From Pelagibacterium lacus (GTDB taxonomy: Bacteria; Pseudomonadota; Alphaproteobacteria; Rhizobiales; Devosiaceae), in the NCBI RefSeq assembly GCF_003345525.1, contig NZ_QQNH01000005.1, forward strand, positions 124,001 to 188,000: a stretch of DNA of 64,000 bases, read 5' to 3'. Position numbers and translations under genes: made by a program. Under the pieces are notes generated by a model, which saw nothing but the letters and a program-made list of their open reading frames with translations, made no database searches and was not told the origin of the DNA. Shown here in pieces: positions 15,893 to 25,782 of this stretch. Position 1 is the first letter of the stretch, and each line of letters opens with the position of its first letter.

Positions 15893-16435
15893 ATGCCCAG
15901 ACTGTTCACCGGCCTGCAACTCCCCCACGATATCGCCTTCGCCCTGTCGCTCAAGCGCGGCGGGCTGGCCGGGGCGCGCTGGATCGACCCGGACAATTAC
16001 CACATCACCCTGCGCTTTATCGGGGATGTCGACCACCTGGTGGCCGACGAGATCGTCCATGCGCTGGACATGGCCCCCTCCATGGAGCCCTTCGAGGTGG
16101 TGATCTCCCATCTGGGGGTGTTCGGCGGCAACAAGCCCAGGGCGCTCTATGCCGGGCTCGAGCCCAACGAAGCGCTCAACCGCCTGCAGGCCGGGCAGGA
16201 ACGCCTGCTGCAACGGGCCGGCCTCGTGCCCGAGGGCCGCAAATTCGTGCCGCATGTGACCCTGGCCCGCCTGCGCGATTCGGGCCCCGACGATGTGGCG
16301 CGCCACATCGCCCATGCGGGCCGCTTCACCCCCCTGCGCTTCGTCGTCGACCGGTTCGTGCTGTTCTCCAGCCGCGACAGCGTCGGCGGCGGCCCCTATG
16401 TCATCGAACAGGGCTACGAGCTGGCGGCGGCCTGA
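15893..16435 (+). CDS. thpR: RNA 2',3'-cyclic phosphodiesterase (2H family)
   Basis: A 180-residue 2H phosphoesterase. Both catalytic HxT motifs are present: HITLRF at about 38-43 and HVTLARL at about 122-128. Family members hydrolyse 2',3'-cyclic phosphates on RNA ends and ligate tRNA halves in vitro. It reads away from the BI-1 gene. Immediately after its stop codon is the small palindrome TCACATCAATGTGA (16439-16452), of unknown role. Confidence 0.92.
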   Translation: MPRLFTGLQLPHDIAFALSLKRGGLAGARWIDPDNYHITLRFIGDVDHLVADEIVHALDMAPSMEPFEVVISHLGVFGGNKPRALYAGLEPNEALNRLQAGQERLLQRAGLVPEGRKFVPHVTLARLRDSGPDDVARHIAHAGRFTPLRFVVDRFVLFSSRDSVGGGPYVIEQGYELAAA

Positions 16436-16672
16436 AAATCACATCAATGTGACAGGGCCCCGAAGGGCGTTCAGCGCGCATTCAGCGCCGCTGGACGAAG
16501 ATGACCGTGTTCCGACGCCGCACACCGGTCAAATTCCGGCCAAATTGCTCTCTAGTGTGCGCGCCAAGGGCCATATTCGGTCTGCTTTATTTGCTCTCTG
16601 GTAACCATAAGGTGCGAGTCTGGCGGCCGACATCATGAGTAGTGAAACGTAAACAAAGGGGAAGGTTTGGCG
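16436..16672. other. Intergenic region between thpR and the first IalB-like gene
   Basis: A 237-bp spacer. It begins with the 14-bp palindrome TCACAT-CA-ATGTGA (16439-16452) and ends with GGGGAAGG as the ribosome binding site of the next gene. No convincing -35/-10 pair was found by eye. Confidence 0.3.
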
Positions 16673-17197
16673 ATGCCTTGTCAATCTCGCAGCCAAGTCC
16701 GCCGCCTCGCGACGATGGTCGTGGCCGCAACAGCTGTTTTTGCGTCCAGCCCGGCCGCGTTCGCCGCGACCAATCTGGGCACGTTCGATTTCTGGACCGC
16801 ATGGACCGATACCGACAATTCGGGAAAGATCTGCTACGTCTCCTCGACGCCGCAGACCTCCGAACCGGGCAATGTCAACCGGGGCGACATCCATTTCATC
16901 GTGACCCGTCGGCCCACCAATCCCAATGAGGTGGCCACCATTGTCGGCTATCCCATCCACGAGACCCAGGCCAATGCCTCGGCCTCGGTCGATGGCCGCT
17001 CCTATCCCATGGTGACCCAGGGGGAAGCGGGCTGGCTGGCCTCCATCGAGGACGAATCCGGCTTCGTCGGCGCCATGCGCGCCGGGGCGACCATGGTGGT
17101 CCGCGCCACCTCCCAGCGCGGCACCAATACGGTGGACACCTATTCGCTGCGCGGGGTGACCGCCGCGCTCAACAAGATCGCCCAGGAGTGCTCCTGA
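16673..17197 (+). CDS. Invasion-associated locus B (IalB) family protein, copy 1
   Basis: A 174-residue exported protein. A signal peptide runs to AFA at about residue 33. The mature protein has the IalB pattern: an early WxAW segment, a cysteine in the KICYVSS strand, HFIVTRRP, YPMVTQGEAGWLAS, and a C-terminal YSLRGVTAALNKIAQEC with the closing cysteine. IalB was first linked to erythrocyte invasion in Bartonella, but homologues are common in free-living Hyphomicrobiales, where the role is unknown. GGGGAAGG precedes ATG 16673. Confidence 0.82.
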   Translation: MPCQSRSQVRRLATMVVAATAVFASSPAAFAATNLGTFDFWTAWTDTDNSGKICYVSSTPQTSEPGNVNRGDIHFIVTRRPTNPNEVATIVGYPIHETQANASASVDGRSYPMVTQGEAGWLASIEDESGFVGAMRAGATMVVRATSQRGTNTVDTYSLRGVTAALNKIAQECS

Positions 17198-17220
17198 TTG
17201 CCAGGCCGACGCGCTCGGCA

Positions 17221-17246
17221 AAGGCCCGGATCGCTCCGGGCCTTTT
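17221..17246 (+). terminator. Terminator between the two IalB-like genes
   Basis: AAGGCCCGGA, loop TCGC, TCCGGGCCTT, then TTC. A perfect 10-bp stem with a short T tract lies 23 bp after the stop codon of copy 1. It suggests the two paralogues are not simply one transcript. Confidence 0.75.
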
Positions 17247-17290
17247 CGGCGCCGCGCCCTCCTGCCACGCGTCCCGGGGATGAAACCATC

Positions 17291-17800
17291 ATGAACGCCA
17301 TCGCCAAACTGGGCCTTGCCGCCCTGGGCCTCATCGCATTCTGCGTGCCGCCCGCCCTCGCCCAATCGGTGCGCATCCTGGGCGAGCACAGCGCCTGGTC
17401 CGCCTATGCCACCGCCGAAGGGGCGGAGCGCATCTGTTTCGCCCTGTCGCGGCCGACCCAGACCAGCCCGCAGCCTTCCGGCTTCACCCAGGGCTATTTC
17501 TACATCACCCACCGGCCGGGGCAGGCCATCCGTTCCGAGATCAACATCGTGCCCGGCTATGCCTTCGCCCCCGGCAGCGCGGCGCGGCTGTCGGTGGGCG
17601 GGCAGAGCTTCGCCCTCTATGTCGAGGACGACGCGGCCTGGCTCGCCGATCCCAACCAGACCGCCGCCGCCACCCAGGCCATCCGCGGCGGCTCGACCAT
17701 GACCGTCGAGGGGACGGCGCTGGGCGGAGAGACGGTCTCCCAGACCTATTCGCTCTCGGGCGCCACCGCCGCCACCAACGCCATCAACGACGCCTGCTGA
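17291..17800 (+). CDS. Invasion-associated locus B (IalB) family protein, copy 2
   Basis: A 169-residue exported protein, paralogous to the one upstream. Its signal peptide ends ALA-Q at about residue 25. It shares the WSAYAT start, RICFALSRP with its cysteine, YFYITHRPG, FALYVEDDAAWLAD and a terminal YSLSGATAATNAINDAC. The two cysteines probably form a disulfide. Sequence identity between the copies looks moderate, so the duplication is not recent. Confidence 0.8.
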   Translation: MNAIAKLGLAALGLIAFCVPPALAQSVRILGEHSAWSAYATAEGAERICFALSRPTQTSPQPSGFTQGYFYITHRPGQAIRSEINIVPGYAFAPGSAARLSVGGQSFALYVEDDAAWLADPNQTAAATQAIRGGSTMTVEGTALGGETVSQTYSLSGATAATNAINDAC

Positions 17801-17938
17801 GCGGGTCCACGCCGCCGCTTTGCGCGCGGCGCACAAATATGCTAGAGGCGGGCCCTGCGTCCGGCCGCGCGCCTTGTCCTGCGCCGCCGGACGCCCATAT
17901 TCCTCACAACCCCATTGCCTGCCGAAAGTACACCGCCC

Positions 17939-19138
17939 ATGAGTCTGGCGCTCAATATCGATCATGATATGGCCCCGCGCCCCAAGCCGCAGGGTCCGCT
18001 CGACCTGGTCGGGCTGTCGAAAAAGGACATCGCCGCGCGGCTGGGCGAGATTGGGCTCTCCGAGCGCGATTCCCGCATGCGCGCCAGCCAGCTATGGAAC
18101 TGGATCTATGTGAACGGCGCCACCGATTTCGGGCAGATGACCAATATCGCCAAGGGTTTGCGCGCCGACCTCGCCGAGGCCTTCACCATCGGGCGGCCGG
18201 AGATCGTCTCCGAGCAGGTCTCCAATGACGGCACGCGCAAATGGCTGTTCCGCTTCCGCGACCCGGCCCATCCCCACATGCCCCCGGTCGAGGTCGAGAC
18301 GGTCTATATCCCGGAATCGGATCGCGGCACGCTGTGCGTCTCCTCCCAGGTCGGCTGCACGCTCACCTGCTCGTTCTGCCACACCGGCACCCAGAAGCTG
18401 GTGCGCAATCTCACCGCCGGGGAAATCCTCGCCCAGGTGATGATGGCCCGCGAGCGGCTGGGGGATTTTCCCGGCGGGGTCCGCCCTACCGACGGCCTCG
18501 TGCCGCATGGGGAGAGCCGCGCCATCACCAATATCGTCATGATGGGCATGGGCGAGCCGCTGTACAATTACGAGAACGTCAAGAAGGCGCTGCTGATCGC
18601 CTCGGACGGCGAGGGCCTGTCGCTCTCCAAGCGCCGCATTACGCTTTCGACCTCGGGCGTGGTCCCCTTCATCGAGCCCACCGGCTCGGAAATCGGGGTG
18701 ATGCTGGCCATCTCCCTGCACGCGGTGCGCAACGACCTGCGCGACGTGTTGGTGCCCATCAACAAGAAATGGCCGCTCGAAGAGCTGCTCGAAGCCTGCC
18801 GCACCTATCCCGGCGTCTCCAACGCCAAGCGCATCACCTTCGAGTATGTGATGCTCAAGGACATCAACGATTCCGACGCCGATGCGCGCGAACTGGTGCG
18901 GCTTCTGGCCAATATCCCGGCCAAGATCAACCTGATCCCCTTCAATCCCTGGCCGGGCTCAAATTATGTCTGCTCGGACTGGGACCGCATCGAGGCCTTT
19001 GCCGACATCGTCAACCGGGCCGGTTATGCCTCGCCGGTGCGCACCCCGCGCGGCCGCGACATCTTCGCCGCCTGCGGCCAGCTCAAATCCGAAACCGAAC
19101 GGCTGAAGAAAAAGGACCGCGACGCCTTCATGCTCTGA
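17939..19138 (+). CDS. rlmN: Dual-specificity 23S rRNA/tRNA adenine-C2 methyltransferase RlmN
   Basis: A 399-residue radical-SAM enzyme that makes m2A2503 in 23S rRNA and m2A37 in tRNA. The cluster motif is C140-x3-C144-x2-C147 in [13 protein letters not shown], followed by [16 protein letters not shown]. The second catalytic cysteine is about Cys379 in [13 protein letters not shown] 17939 is preferred to TTG 17915. Its 3' end faces a YqaE gene, with a palindromic element between. Confidence 0.95.
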   Translation: MSLALNIDHDMAPRPKPQGPLDLVGLSKKDIAARLGEIGLSERDSRMRASQLWNWIYVNGATDFGQMTNIAKGLRADLAEAFTIGRPEIVSEQVSNDGTRKWLFRFRDPAHPHMPPVEVETVYIPESDRGTLCVSSQVGCTLTCSFCHTGTQKLVRNLTAGEILAQVMMARERLGDFPGGVRPTDGLVPHGESRAITNIVMMGMGEPLYNYENVKKALLIASDGEGLSLSKRRITLSTSGVVPFIEPTGSEIGVMLAISLHAVRNDLRDVLVPINKKWPLEELLEACRTYPGVSNAKRITFEYVMLKDINDSDADARELVRLLANIPAKINLIPFNPWPGSNYVCSDWDRIEAFADIVNRAGYASPVRTPRGRDIFAACGQLKSETERLKKKDRDAFML

Positions 19139-19173
19139 GGCGCGCGGCCCCATCCAACTTTCTTCCTTGTCGC

Positions 19174-19213
19174 GCGACCGAACCGGAAAAGTCTCGCAAC
19201 TTTTCCTGGTCGC
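19174..19213. repeat. Palindromic intergenic element, copy C
   Basis: A 40-nt hairpin. The inner arms are GGAAAAGT and ACTTTTCC around CTCGCA, and the outer arms GCGACC (19174-19179) and GGTCGC (19208-19213). The outer arms differ from those of the other copies yet remain fully complementary. It lies between convergent rlmN and the YqaE-like gene. Confidence 0.8.
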
Positions 19214-19220
19214 ACTTCTG

Positions 19221-19418
19221 TTACCGCCGATAGACCGCGTCTTCGCGGGTGCGGTAGCTGGCGATGATCCAGATGGCGTGGATGAGGCCGGGGATGTAGC
19301 CCAGCAGCGTCAGAAGGATGTTGAGCCAGAAATGCAGCCCGAACCCCACGCGCAGGAACACGCCGAGCGGGGGAATGAGGATCGAAAACAAGATCCGGAT
19401 AAAATCGCCAAACGTCAT
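19221..19418 (-). CDS. YqaE/Pmp3 family small membrane protein
   Basis: A 65-residue protein with two transmembrane helices and the Pmp3 signature IPPLGVFLRVGFGLHFWLN followed by LTLLGYIPGLIHAIW. Pmp3 proteins affect membrane potential and salt tolerance in fungi and plants; the bacterial role is unknown. Its stop codon lies eight bases from a palindromic repeat element that separates it from rlmN. Confidence 0.9.
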   Translation of the reverse strand: MTFGDFIRILFSILIPPLGVFLRVGFGLHFWLNILLTLLGYIPGLIHAIWIIASYRTREDAVYRR

Positions 19419-19489
19419 GAGTACCGTCCCATCAATGTGCTAGCCGCAATATGGGAACAACTGGGCAGAGCACAAGGTGTTCCGTCTCC

Positions 19490-20341
19490 TCAGGCTTCGC
19501 CGCGCACCCAGTCGAGGCTGTAGCGGCCGCGATTCTCGTCGCTGAGCAGTTTTGCCAGCAGCGGCAGCAGGGTCTTGAGCTCGGCCTCGAGGACGAAGGG
19601 CGGATTGACTACGATCATGCCGGTGCCATGCAGCCGCGGCGGCGTCGAGGGCGGGCGGATGGTAAGTTCGATGCGGAGGATCTTGCCGATCCCAGTGGCC
19701 CGCAGCGCCGCCATATAGGCCCGCACCTCCTTAGGGTCCTTGATGGGATACCAATAGGCATAGATGCCGCCCGGCCAGCGCTTATGCGCCTTTTCAAGGC
19801 TCTGCACCATGCGCAAAAATTCCCCCTTCTCCTCGAAGGGCGGATCGACTAGCACGAGGCCGCGCTTTTCCTTGGGCGGCAGATGGGTGCCCAGCGCCGC
19901 CCAGCCATCGAGCTGGGTGACCCGGGTCTGGATGTCGCCGGCGAAATTCTCCCTGAGCGCCTCGGCGTCGAGGGGATGCAGTTCGAGCGCCATCAGCCGG
20001 TCCTGCCCGCGCAGCATATGGCGGGCAATGAAGGGCGAGCCGGGATAATAGCGCAAGCCGCCATCCGGGTTCTGCGCCCGTACCGCCGCGAGATAGGGCG
20101 CGGCGAGTTCGGCCACCGGCCGCGGCAGCGCGGCGTCCATCAGCCGCCCGATGCCCTCCCGCCACTCGCCGGTGCGCCCGGCCTCTTGCCCCGAAAGATC
20201 GTAGAGCCCGACCCCCGCATGGGTGTCGATCACCCGGAAGGGGGCGTCCTTGCGCATCAGATAGGCGAGGATGCGGGTGAGGATGATGTGCTTGGTCACA
20301 TCGGCGAAATTGCCGGCGTGGAAGGCGTGGCGGTAATTCAT
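19490..20341 (-). CDS. rlmJ: 23S rRNA (adenine2030-N6)-methyltransferase RlmJ
   Basis: A 283-residue SAM methyltransferase that makes m6A2030 in 23S rRNA. The family start MNYRHAFHAGNFADVTKH is intact. DTHAGVGLYDL forms the SAM site, and the catalytic DPPFE follows GLVLV near residue 166. HGTGMIVVNPPFVLE is close to the C-terminus. It lies downstream of a LysE-type exporter gene on the same strand, 1 bp apart. Confidence 0.94.
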   Translation of the reverse strand: MNYRHAFHAGNFADVTKHIILTRILAYLMRKDAPFRVIDTHAGVGLYDLSGQEAGRTGEWREGIGRLMDAALPRPVAELAAPYLAAVRAQNPDGGLRYYPGSPFIARHMLRGQDRLMALELHPLDAEALRENFAGDIQTRVTQLDGWAALGTHLPPKEKRGLVLVDPPFEEKGEFLRMVQSLEKAHKRWPGGIYAYWYPIKDPKEVRAYMAALRATGIGKILRIELTIRPPSTPPRLHGTGMIVVNPPFVLEAELKTLLPLLAKLLSDENRGRYSLDWVRGEA

Positions 20342-20342
20342 C

Positions 20343-20990
20343 CTAGCGCCGCGCCTCGGCGGTGAGGATGGTAACCGCGAAGGCGGCGAACACGGCGGCG
20401 AACGACCAGTTGAGGATCTTCTGCGCCCGGGGCGAGCGCATCAGGGTTCCGGTCAGCCATTGCGCCCCCAGCACCATGCCCACGACGATGGGCAGCGAGA
20501 TGACGACGAATTCGAGCCCGAGAAACATCAGCTTCGAGGCCGCGTGCGGGTCCGATGCCGAAACGAATTGCGGCAGGAAGGTCACGAAGAACAGCGCCAC
20601 CTTGGGATTGGTGAGGTTGATCCCCAATCCGGTGAGATAGGAGCGGCGATAGCTCGGCGTCCTGCCGCCGGCGCGGGTGACGGTGAGCCCGGCCCCCGAG
20701 CGGATGGCGGCGAAGGCCAGCCAGAGCAGATAGAGCGCCCCGGCGATCTTGAGCACCCAGAAGGCGGCCGGCGCGGTGACGATCAGCACCGACACCCCGA
20801 AGGCGACCAGCATGGTGTGCACGGCGATGCCGCTCAGCGCCCCCAGCACCGTCGCAAAGCCGTGCCGCAGCCCGTAATTGACGGTGCGCGAGATGAACAG
20901 CGCCATGTCCGGCCCCGGCGTGATGGTGAGGACGACGGCAGCGAGCGCGAAGCTGAGGATGACCGGCAGGTCTGGCGCGTAACCAAGCAT
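20343..20990 (-). CDS. LysE family amino-acid exporter
   Basis: A 215-residue inner-membrane protein with about six hydrophobic helices and the LysE/RhtB signature LTITPGPDMALFISRTVNYGLRHG near residues 21-44, then LTGLGINLTNPKVALFFVTFLPQF. Such proteins export basic or neutral amino acids or homoserine lactones; the substrate cannot be told. ATG 20990 gives the normal family length. It is divergent from argG, so an arginine or related substrate is possible but speculative. Confidence 0.85.
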   Translation of the reverse strand: MLGYAPDLPVILSFALAAVVLTITPGPDMALFISRTVNYGLRHGFATVLGALSGIAVHTMLVAFGVSVLIVTAPAAFWVLKIAGALYLLWLAFAAIRSGAGLTVTRAGGRTPSYRRSYLTGLGINLTNPKVALFFVTFLPQFVSASDPHAASKLMFLGLEFVVISLPIVVGMVLGAQWLTGTLMRSPRAQKILNWSFAAVFAAFAVTILTAEARR

Positions 20991-21148
20991 GGATGGGATC
21001 TCGACACGGGGGAAACGGCCCGCAGCATGGCTGCGCCGCTCCGATCCTGCAACCCGATTCTTGGGGGCCCGTGTGGACAGGTCCGGCGCGATCTGATTAA
21101 CGTCCGCGCGAACCTTCAAGCTTCGTCCTCCGGGGATATGCGCACGCC

Positions 21149-22375
<1,227 letters not shown>

Positions 22376-22390
22376 ACTTCCCGGGCATCC

Positions 22391-22420
22391 TCCCCCTTCT
22401 TCCCTCGCGGGAGAAGGGGG
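22391..22420. terminator. Hairpin after argG
   Basis: CCCCCTTC-T-TCCC, loop TCGC, GGGA-GAAGGGGG: a nearly perfect 12-bp stem with one bulged base, 15 bp after the argG stop. It has no T tract, so it may be a dispersed G+C hairpin repeat or a transcript-stabilising element instead of an intrinsic terminator. Confidence 0.5.
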
Positions 22421-22550
22421 CATTGAAGCGGCAAAACCCCGCAAATCCGGCTACGCATTGCTGCCCTGCAGCCTTTTTCCTTGTTTGCGGGCCGAGGCTG
22501 CGCTATGGCCAGCCTACTTTTTGAACCCCCGAAACATGGCTGCCCCTTTT

Positions 22551-24377
22551 ATGAGCTTGCGCAATATTGCGATCATTGCCCACGTCGACCATGGCAAGAC
22601 GACCCTGGTCGATGTCCTTCTCAAACAGTCGGGAACCTTCCGCGAGAACCAGCGCGTCGACGAACGCGTCATGGATTCCAACGATCTGGAAAAGGAACGC
22701 GGCATCACCATCCTTGCCAAGGTGACCTCGCTCAACTGGAAGGATAACCGCATCAACATCCTCGACACCCCCGGCCACGCCGATTTCGGTGGCGAGGTGG
22801 AGCGCTTCCTCTCCATGGTCGACGGCGCGGTGATCCTTGTCGACGCCGCCGAAGGCCCGATGCCGCAGACCAAGTTCGTGCTCTCCAAGGCGCTCAAGAT
22901 CGGCCTGCGCCCCATCGTGGTCATCAACAAGATCGACAAGCCCGACGAGCGGCACGACGAGGTGCTCGACGAGATCTTCGATCTGTTCGTCGCCCTCGAC
23001 GCCACCCCCGAGCAGCTCGATTTCCCGGTGCTCTACGGCTCGGCCAAGCAGGGCTGGATGGCCGAGGACCCGGCCGGGCCCAAGGAATCCATGGGGCCGC
23101 TGCTCGACAAGGTGCTGACCCATTTCGCCGAGCCCCGGACCGAGGACGGCCCGTTTCGCATGCTGGTGACCTCCATCGAGCGCAACGCCTTCCTCGGGCG
23201 CATCCTCACCGGGCGCATCCATTCGGGCACGGTCAAGCCCGGCGACTCCGTCCACGCGCTGGACCGCTCCGGCAAGGTGGTGGAAAAGGGCCGCATCTCC
23301 AAGGTGCTGGGCTTTCGCGGCCTGGAGCGCGAGCCGATCGAGGAGGGCAAGGCCGGCGATATCGTGGCCCTGGCCGGGCTCGAGGACGCGACGGTCGCCA
23401 ATACCATCACCATCCCGCAGGTGAGCGCGGCGCTGGAAGCCAAGCCCATCGATCCCCCCACCCTGTCGGTCACCTTCCGCATCAATGACGGCCCCTTGGC
23501 CGGGCGCGAAGGCGACAAGGTGCAGAGCCGCGTCATCCGCGAGCGGCTGCTGCGCGAGGCCGAGGGCAATATCGCCATCCGCGTCACCCCGGGCGACGAC
23601 AATGATTCCTTCGACGTCGCCGGGCGCGGCGAGCTCCAGCTTGGCGTGCTCATCGAGACCATGCGACGCGAGGGGTTCGAATTGTGCCTTGGCCGCCCCA
23701 AGGTGCTGTTCCGCGAAGAGGACGGGCAGAAGCTCGAACCCATCGAGGAAGTGATCATCGACGTTGATGACGAATTCGCCTCGGTGGTGGTGCAAAAGCT
23801 CAGCGAGCGGCGCGGCGACCTGGTCGAGATGCGACCCTCCGGCCAGGGGCGCACCCGGGTGAGGCTCTATGTGCCCACCCGCGGGCTGATCGGCTATCAG
23901 GGGGAATTGCTGTCCGACACGCGTGGTACGGCGATCTTCAACCGCGTGTTCCACGAATATGCCCCCTTCAAGGGCCCGCTGCCCATGCGCCGCACCGGCG
24001 TCCTGATCTCCAACGCCACCGGCCAGGCGGTGGCTTATGCGCTGTTCAACCTCGAGGATCGCGGCCCGATGCTGATCGATCCGGGCGTCGACGTCTATGA
24101 GGGCATGATCGTGGGCGAGCACAATCGCGAGAACGATCTGGAGGTCAACGTCCTCAAGGGCAAGCAGCTGACCAATATCCGCACCACCTCCAAGGACGAG
24201 GCGATCCGGCTCACCCCGCCCAAGAAGCTCAGCCTCGAACAGGCGCTGAGCTATATCGCCGACGACGAATATGTGGAGGTGACGCCGCAATCGGTGCGGC
24301 TGCGCAAGATCCACCTCGACCCCAACGACCGCAAGCGCGCCGCCCGGGCCGCGGCGGCCGAAGCGGCGGCGAGTTGA
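22551..24377 (+). CDS. typA: Translational GTPase TypA/BipA
   Basis: A 608-residue ribosome-binding GTPase involved in 50S assembly and stress adaptation. The G1 motif [10 protein letters not shown] follows the start. [17 protein letters not shown] (G3) and NKIDKPDE (G4) are intact, and the EF-G-like domains and the TypA C-terminal domain are complete. ATG 22551 gives the standard N-terminus and length; ATG 22536 or 22458 would add residues not typical of the family. No clear ribosome binding site was seen for any of these starts. Confidence 0.95.
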   Translation: MSLRNIAIIAHVDHGKTTLVDVLLKQSGTFRENQRVDERVMDSNDLEKERGITILAKVTSLNWKDNRINILDTPGHADFGGEVERFLSMVDGAVILVDAAEGPMPQTKFVLSKALKIGLRPIVVINKIDKPDERHDEVLDEIFDLFVALDATPEQLDFPVLYGSAKQGWMAEDPAGPKESMGPLLDKVLTHFAEPRTEDGPFRMLVTSIERNAFLGRILTGRIHSGTVKPGDSVHALDRSGKVVEKGRISKVLGFRGLEREPIEEGKAGDIVALAGLEDATVANTITIPQVSAALEAKPIDPPTLSVTFRINDGPLAGREGDKVQSRVIRERLLREAEGNIAIRVTPGDDNDSFDVAGRGELQLGVLIETMRREGFELCLGRPKVLFREEDGQKLEPIEEVIIDVDDEFASVVVQKLSERRGDLVEMRPSGQGRTRVRLYVPTRGLIGYQGELLSDTRGTAIFNRVFHEYAPFKGPLPMRRTGVLISNATGQAVAYALFNLEDRGPMLIDPGVDVYEGMIVGEHNRENDLEVNVLKGKQLTNIRTTSKDEAIRLTPPKKLSLEQALSYIADDEYVEVTPQSVRLRKIHLDPNDRKRAARAAAAEAAAS

Positions 24378-24420
24378 GAAAGGGGAGGGAGATCCTATAT
24401 ACTGGGGATCTCCCTTTTCC
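24374..24420 (+). promoter_or_regulatory. Nested typA terminator and clpS promoter
   Basis: A terminator hairpin GGGAGATC...GATCTCCC followed by TTTTCC spans about 24385-24420. A candidate promoter for clpS overlaps it: TTGAGA at 24374-24379 uses the typA stop codon, and TATATA at 24396-24401 (spacer 16) or TATACT at 24398-24403 (spacer 18) lies in the hairpin loop. clpS starts 21 bp after the hairpin. Confidence 0.6.
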
Positions 24421-24440
24421 TTATCGTTCGAGAGGTCGCG

Positions 24441-24746
24441 ATGAGCGATATATCGACCCAGAACCGCACCCGGACGCGCCTGCGCACCGCACGGCCCAAG
24501 CTGCACAAGGTCATCCTGCTCAACGATGACTACACGCCGCGCGAATTCGTGGTGAAGGTGCTTGAATCGGTGTTCGGGCTGGGCGAGCCGCAGGCGGAAT
24601 CGATCATGATGACCGCGCACCAGAAGGGGGCGGCGGTCATCGCCGTCTATACCAAGGAGATCGCCGAGACCAAGGCCGACGAGGCGATCGAGCTCTCCCA
24701 GCAATTCGGCTTCCCCCTGATGCTCACCACCGAGCCGGAGGAATAG
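24441..24746 (+). CDS. clpS: ATP-dependent Clp protease adaptor ClpS
   Basis: A 101-residue adaptor that delivers N-degron substrates to ClpAP. The core runs from KLHKVILLNDDYTPREFVVKVL, including the substrate-pocket NDDYTP, to MMTAHQKGAAVIAVYTKEIAETK. The N-terminal tail of about 25 residues is typical. clpA, often its neighbour, is not in this window. Transcription probably starts from the promoter overlapping the typA terminator. Confidence 0.94.
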   Translation: MSDISTQNRTRTRLRTARPKLHKVILLNDDYTPREFVVKVLESVFGLGEPQAESIMMTAHQKGAAVIAVYTKEIAETKADEAIELSQQFGFPLMLTTEPEE

Positions 24747-24760
24747 GGGCTGCAGGCACC

Positions 24761-25525
24761 CTAATACCACTCTCCCCGCACCACTTCGGTCGCGTCGGTT
24801 TCCTCGGCCAGAAGGGTGGCGAACAGGTCGAGGTCGCTGTCATTGTAGTGATAGGGATAGACAAAAGCCGGGGCGAAGGCGGCGACGCCGGAGGCGGCCT
24901 GGGCCTCGGTCATGGTGAAGGGCAGGTTCATCGGCACGAAGGCGATGAAGATATCGCTCAGCGCTCGCATCTCGGCGATGTCCTCGGTGTCGCCGGCGAT
25001 ATAGATGCGGCGGTCGCCAATGGTCAGCACATAGCCGTTGTCGCGGCCCTGCGGGTGGTATTGCAGCCGGTCCTCTGTGGTGTTGTAGGCCGGGATGGCC
25101 GCGATGGCGATTTCGCCGAAACTGTCGCTTTCGCCATTGGCGAGCTGGCGCGCCCGCGCGGCCAGGGGCTCGGCCAGCATGGCGAACACCGCCGGATTGG
25201 CGATGATCTCGGTGTCCTCCCCCGCAATCCCCTCCAATGTCCCGGCGTCGAAATGATCCCCATGCTCATGGGTGATGAGGATGAGGTCGGGCGCGGCGAG
25301 ATGGGCATAGAGCCCGGCGCTGCCGACCGGATCGACATAAACAGTGCCCGAGGGGGTTTCGAGCACCAGCGACGCATGCGAGATAGGGTGGACGACAATG
25401 TCGCCGGCGCTGGTCGGATAGGTGTCGCCCCCGGCCTGTTGCGCAAACCCGATGCGCGGCAGGACGAGGGTGGTGCCCAGGACGGCGAGCCCCAGGCCCA
25501 GGGTCTGGCGGCGGTTCAAATCCAT
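24761..25525 (-). CDS. Tat-exported metallo-beta-lactamase-fold hydrolase
   Basis: A 254-residue protein. The N-terminus NRRQTLGLGLAVLGTTLVLP resembles a twin-arginine signal peptide. The fold carries LITHEHGDHFD (the H-x-H-x-D-H zinc motif), later IAGDTED with the bridging Asp, and a C-terminal YPYHYND histidine. It resembles UPF0173-type MBL proteins; the substrate is unknown. ATG 25525 has a strong GAGGAGG ribosome binding site. Export in a folded, metal-loaded state is inferred from the Arg-Arg motif. Confidence 0.83.
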   Translation of the reverse strand: MDLNRRQTLGLGLAVLGTTLVLPRIGFAQQAGGDTYPTSAGDIVVHPISHASLVLETPSGTVYVDPVGSAGLYAHLAAPDLILITHEHGDHFDAGTLEGIAGEDTEIIANPAVFAMLAEPLAARARQLANGESDSFGEIAIAAIPAYNTTEDRLQYHPQGRDNGYVLTIGDRRIYIAGDTEDIAEMRALSDIFIAFVPMNLPFTMTEAQAASGVAAFAPAFVYPYHYNDSDLDLFATLLAEETDATEVVRGEWY

Positions 25526-25782
25526 GATTTCCTCCTCTTGATGACCGGAGGGAACCGGAAAGACCGGCAGAGGGTTGCATGGAGCCGGGACGCCGGGGCC
25601 GCTCCGCGCCATCACAATAGCGCGAGAGACCGCCGACCCTTGGGAAAACCGGGCGGTTTTTTCCGCGCGTGCCCGCCCGTGACGAAAGTTCCCATCTCGA
25701 TTTTGCCGGGATTTGCCTGTTAAGCTTGCGTTAAGGCATGGGGCGGCTGGCCCGGACGTGCCGGGATTGCAAGGGACCGCAC
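25526..25782. other. Divergent spacer with an orphan terminator-like hairpin
   Basis: A 257-bp spacer between the MBL hydrolase and a membrane-protein gene. At about 25629-25662 CCGCC and GGCGG form a hairpin followed by TTTTTT on the plus strand, yet no plus-strand gene ends here. GTTAAGCTTGCGTTAAGG lies close to the next start and may contribute to its promoter. It holds nothing else recognisable. Confidence 0.35.

Noticed and set aside
16439-16452. Palindrome TCACATCAATGTGA as a CRP/FNR operator
   Set aside because: The half-sites are in inverted order relative to the CRP consensus TGTGA-N6-TCACA, and it lies directly after a stop codon, far from the next start.
22503-24770. Long minus-strand reading frame opposite typA and clpS
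   Set aside because: Antisense shadow with biased composition; both plus-strand genes are clear family members.
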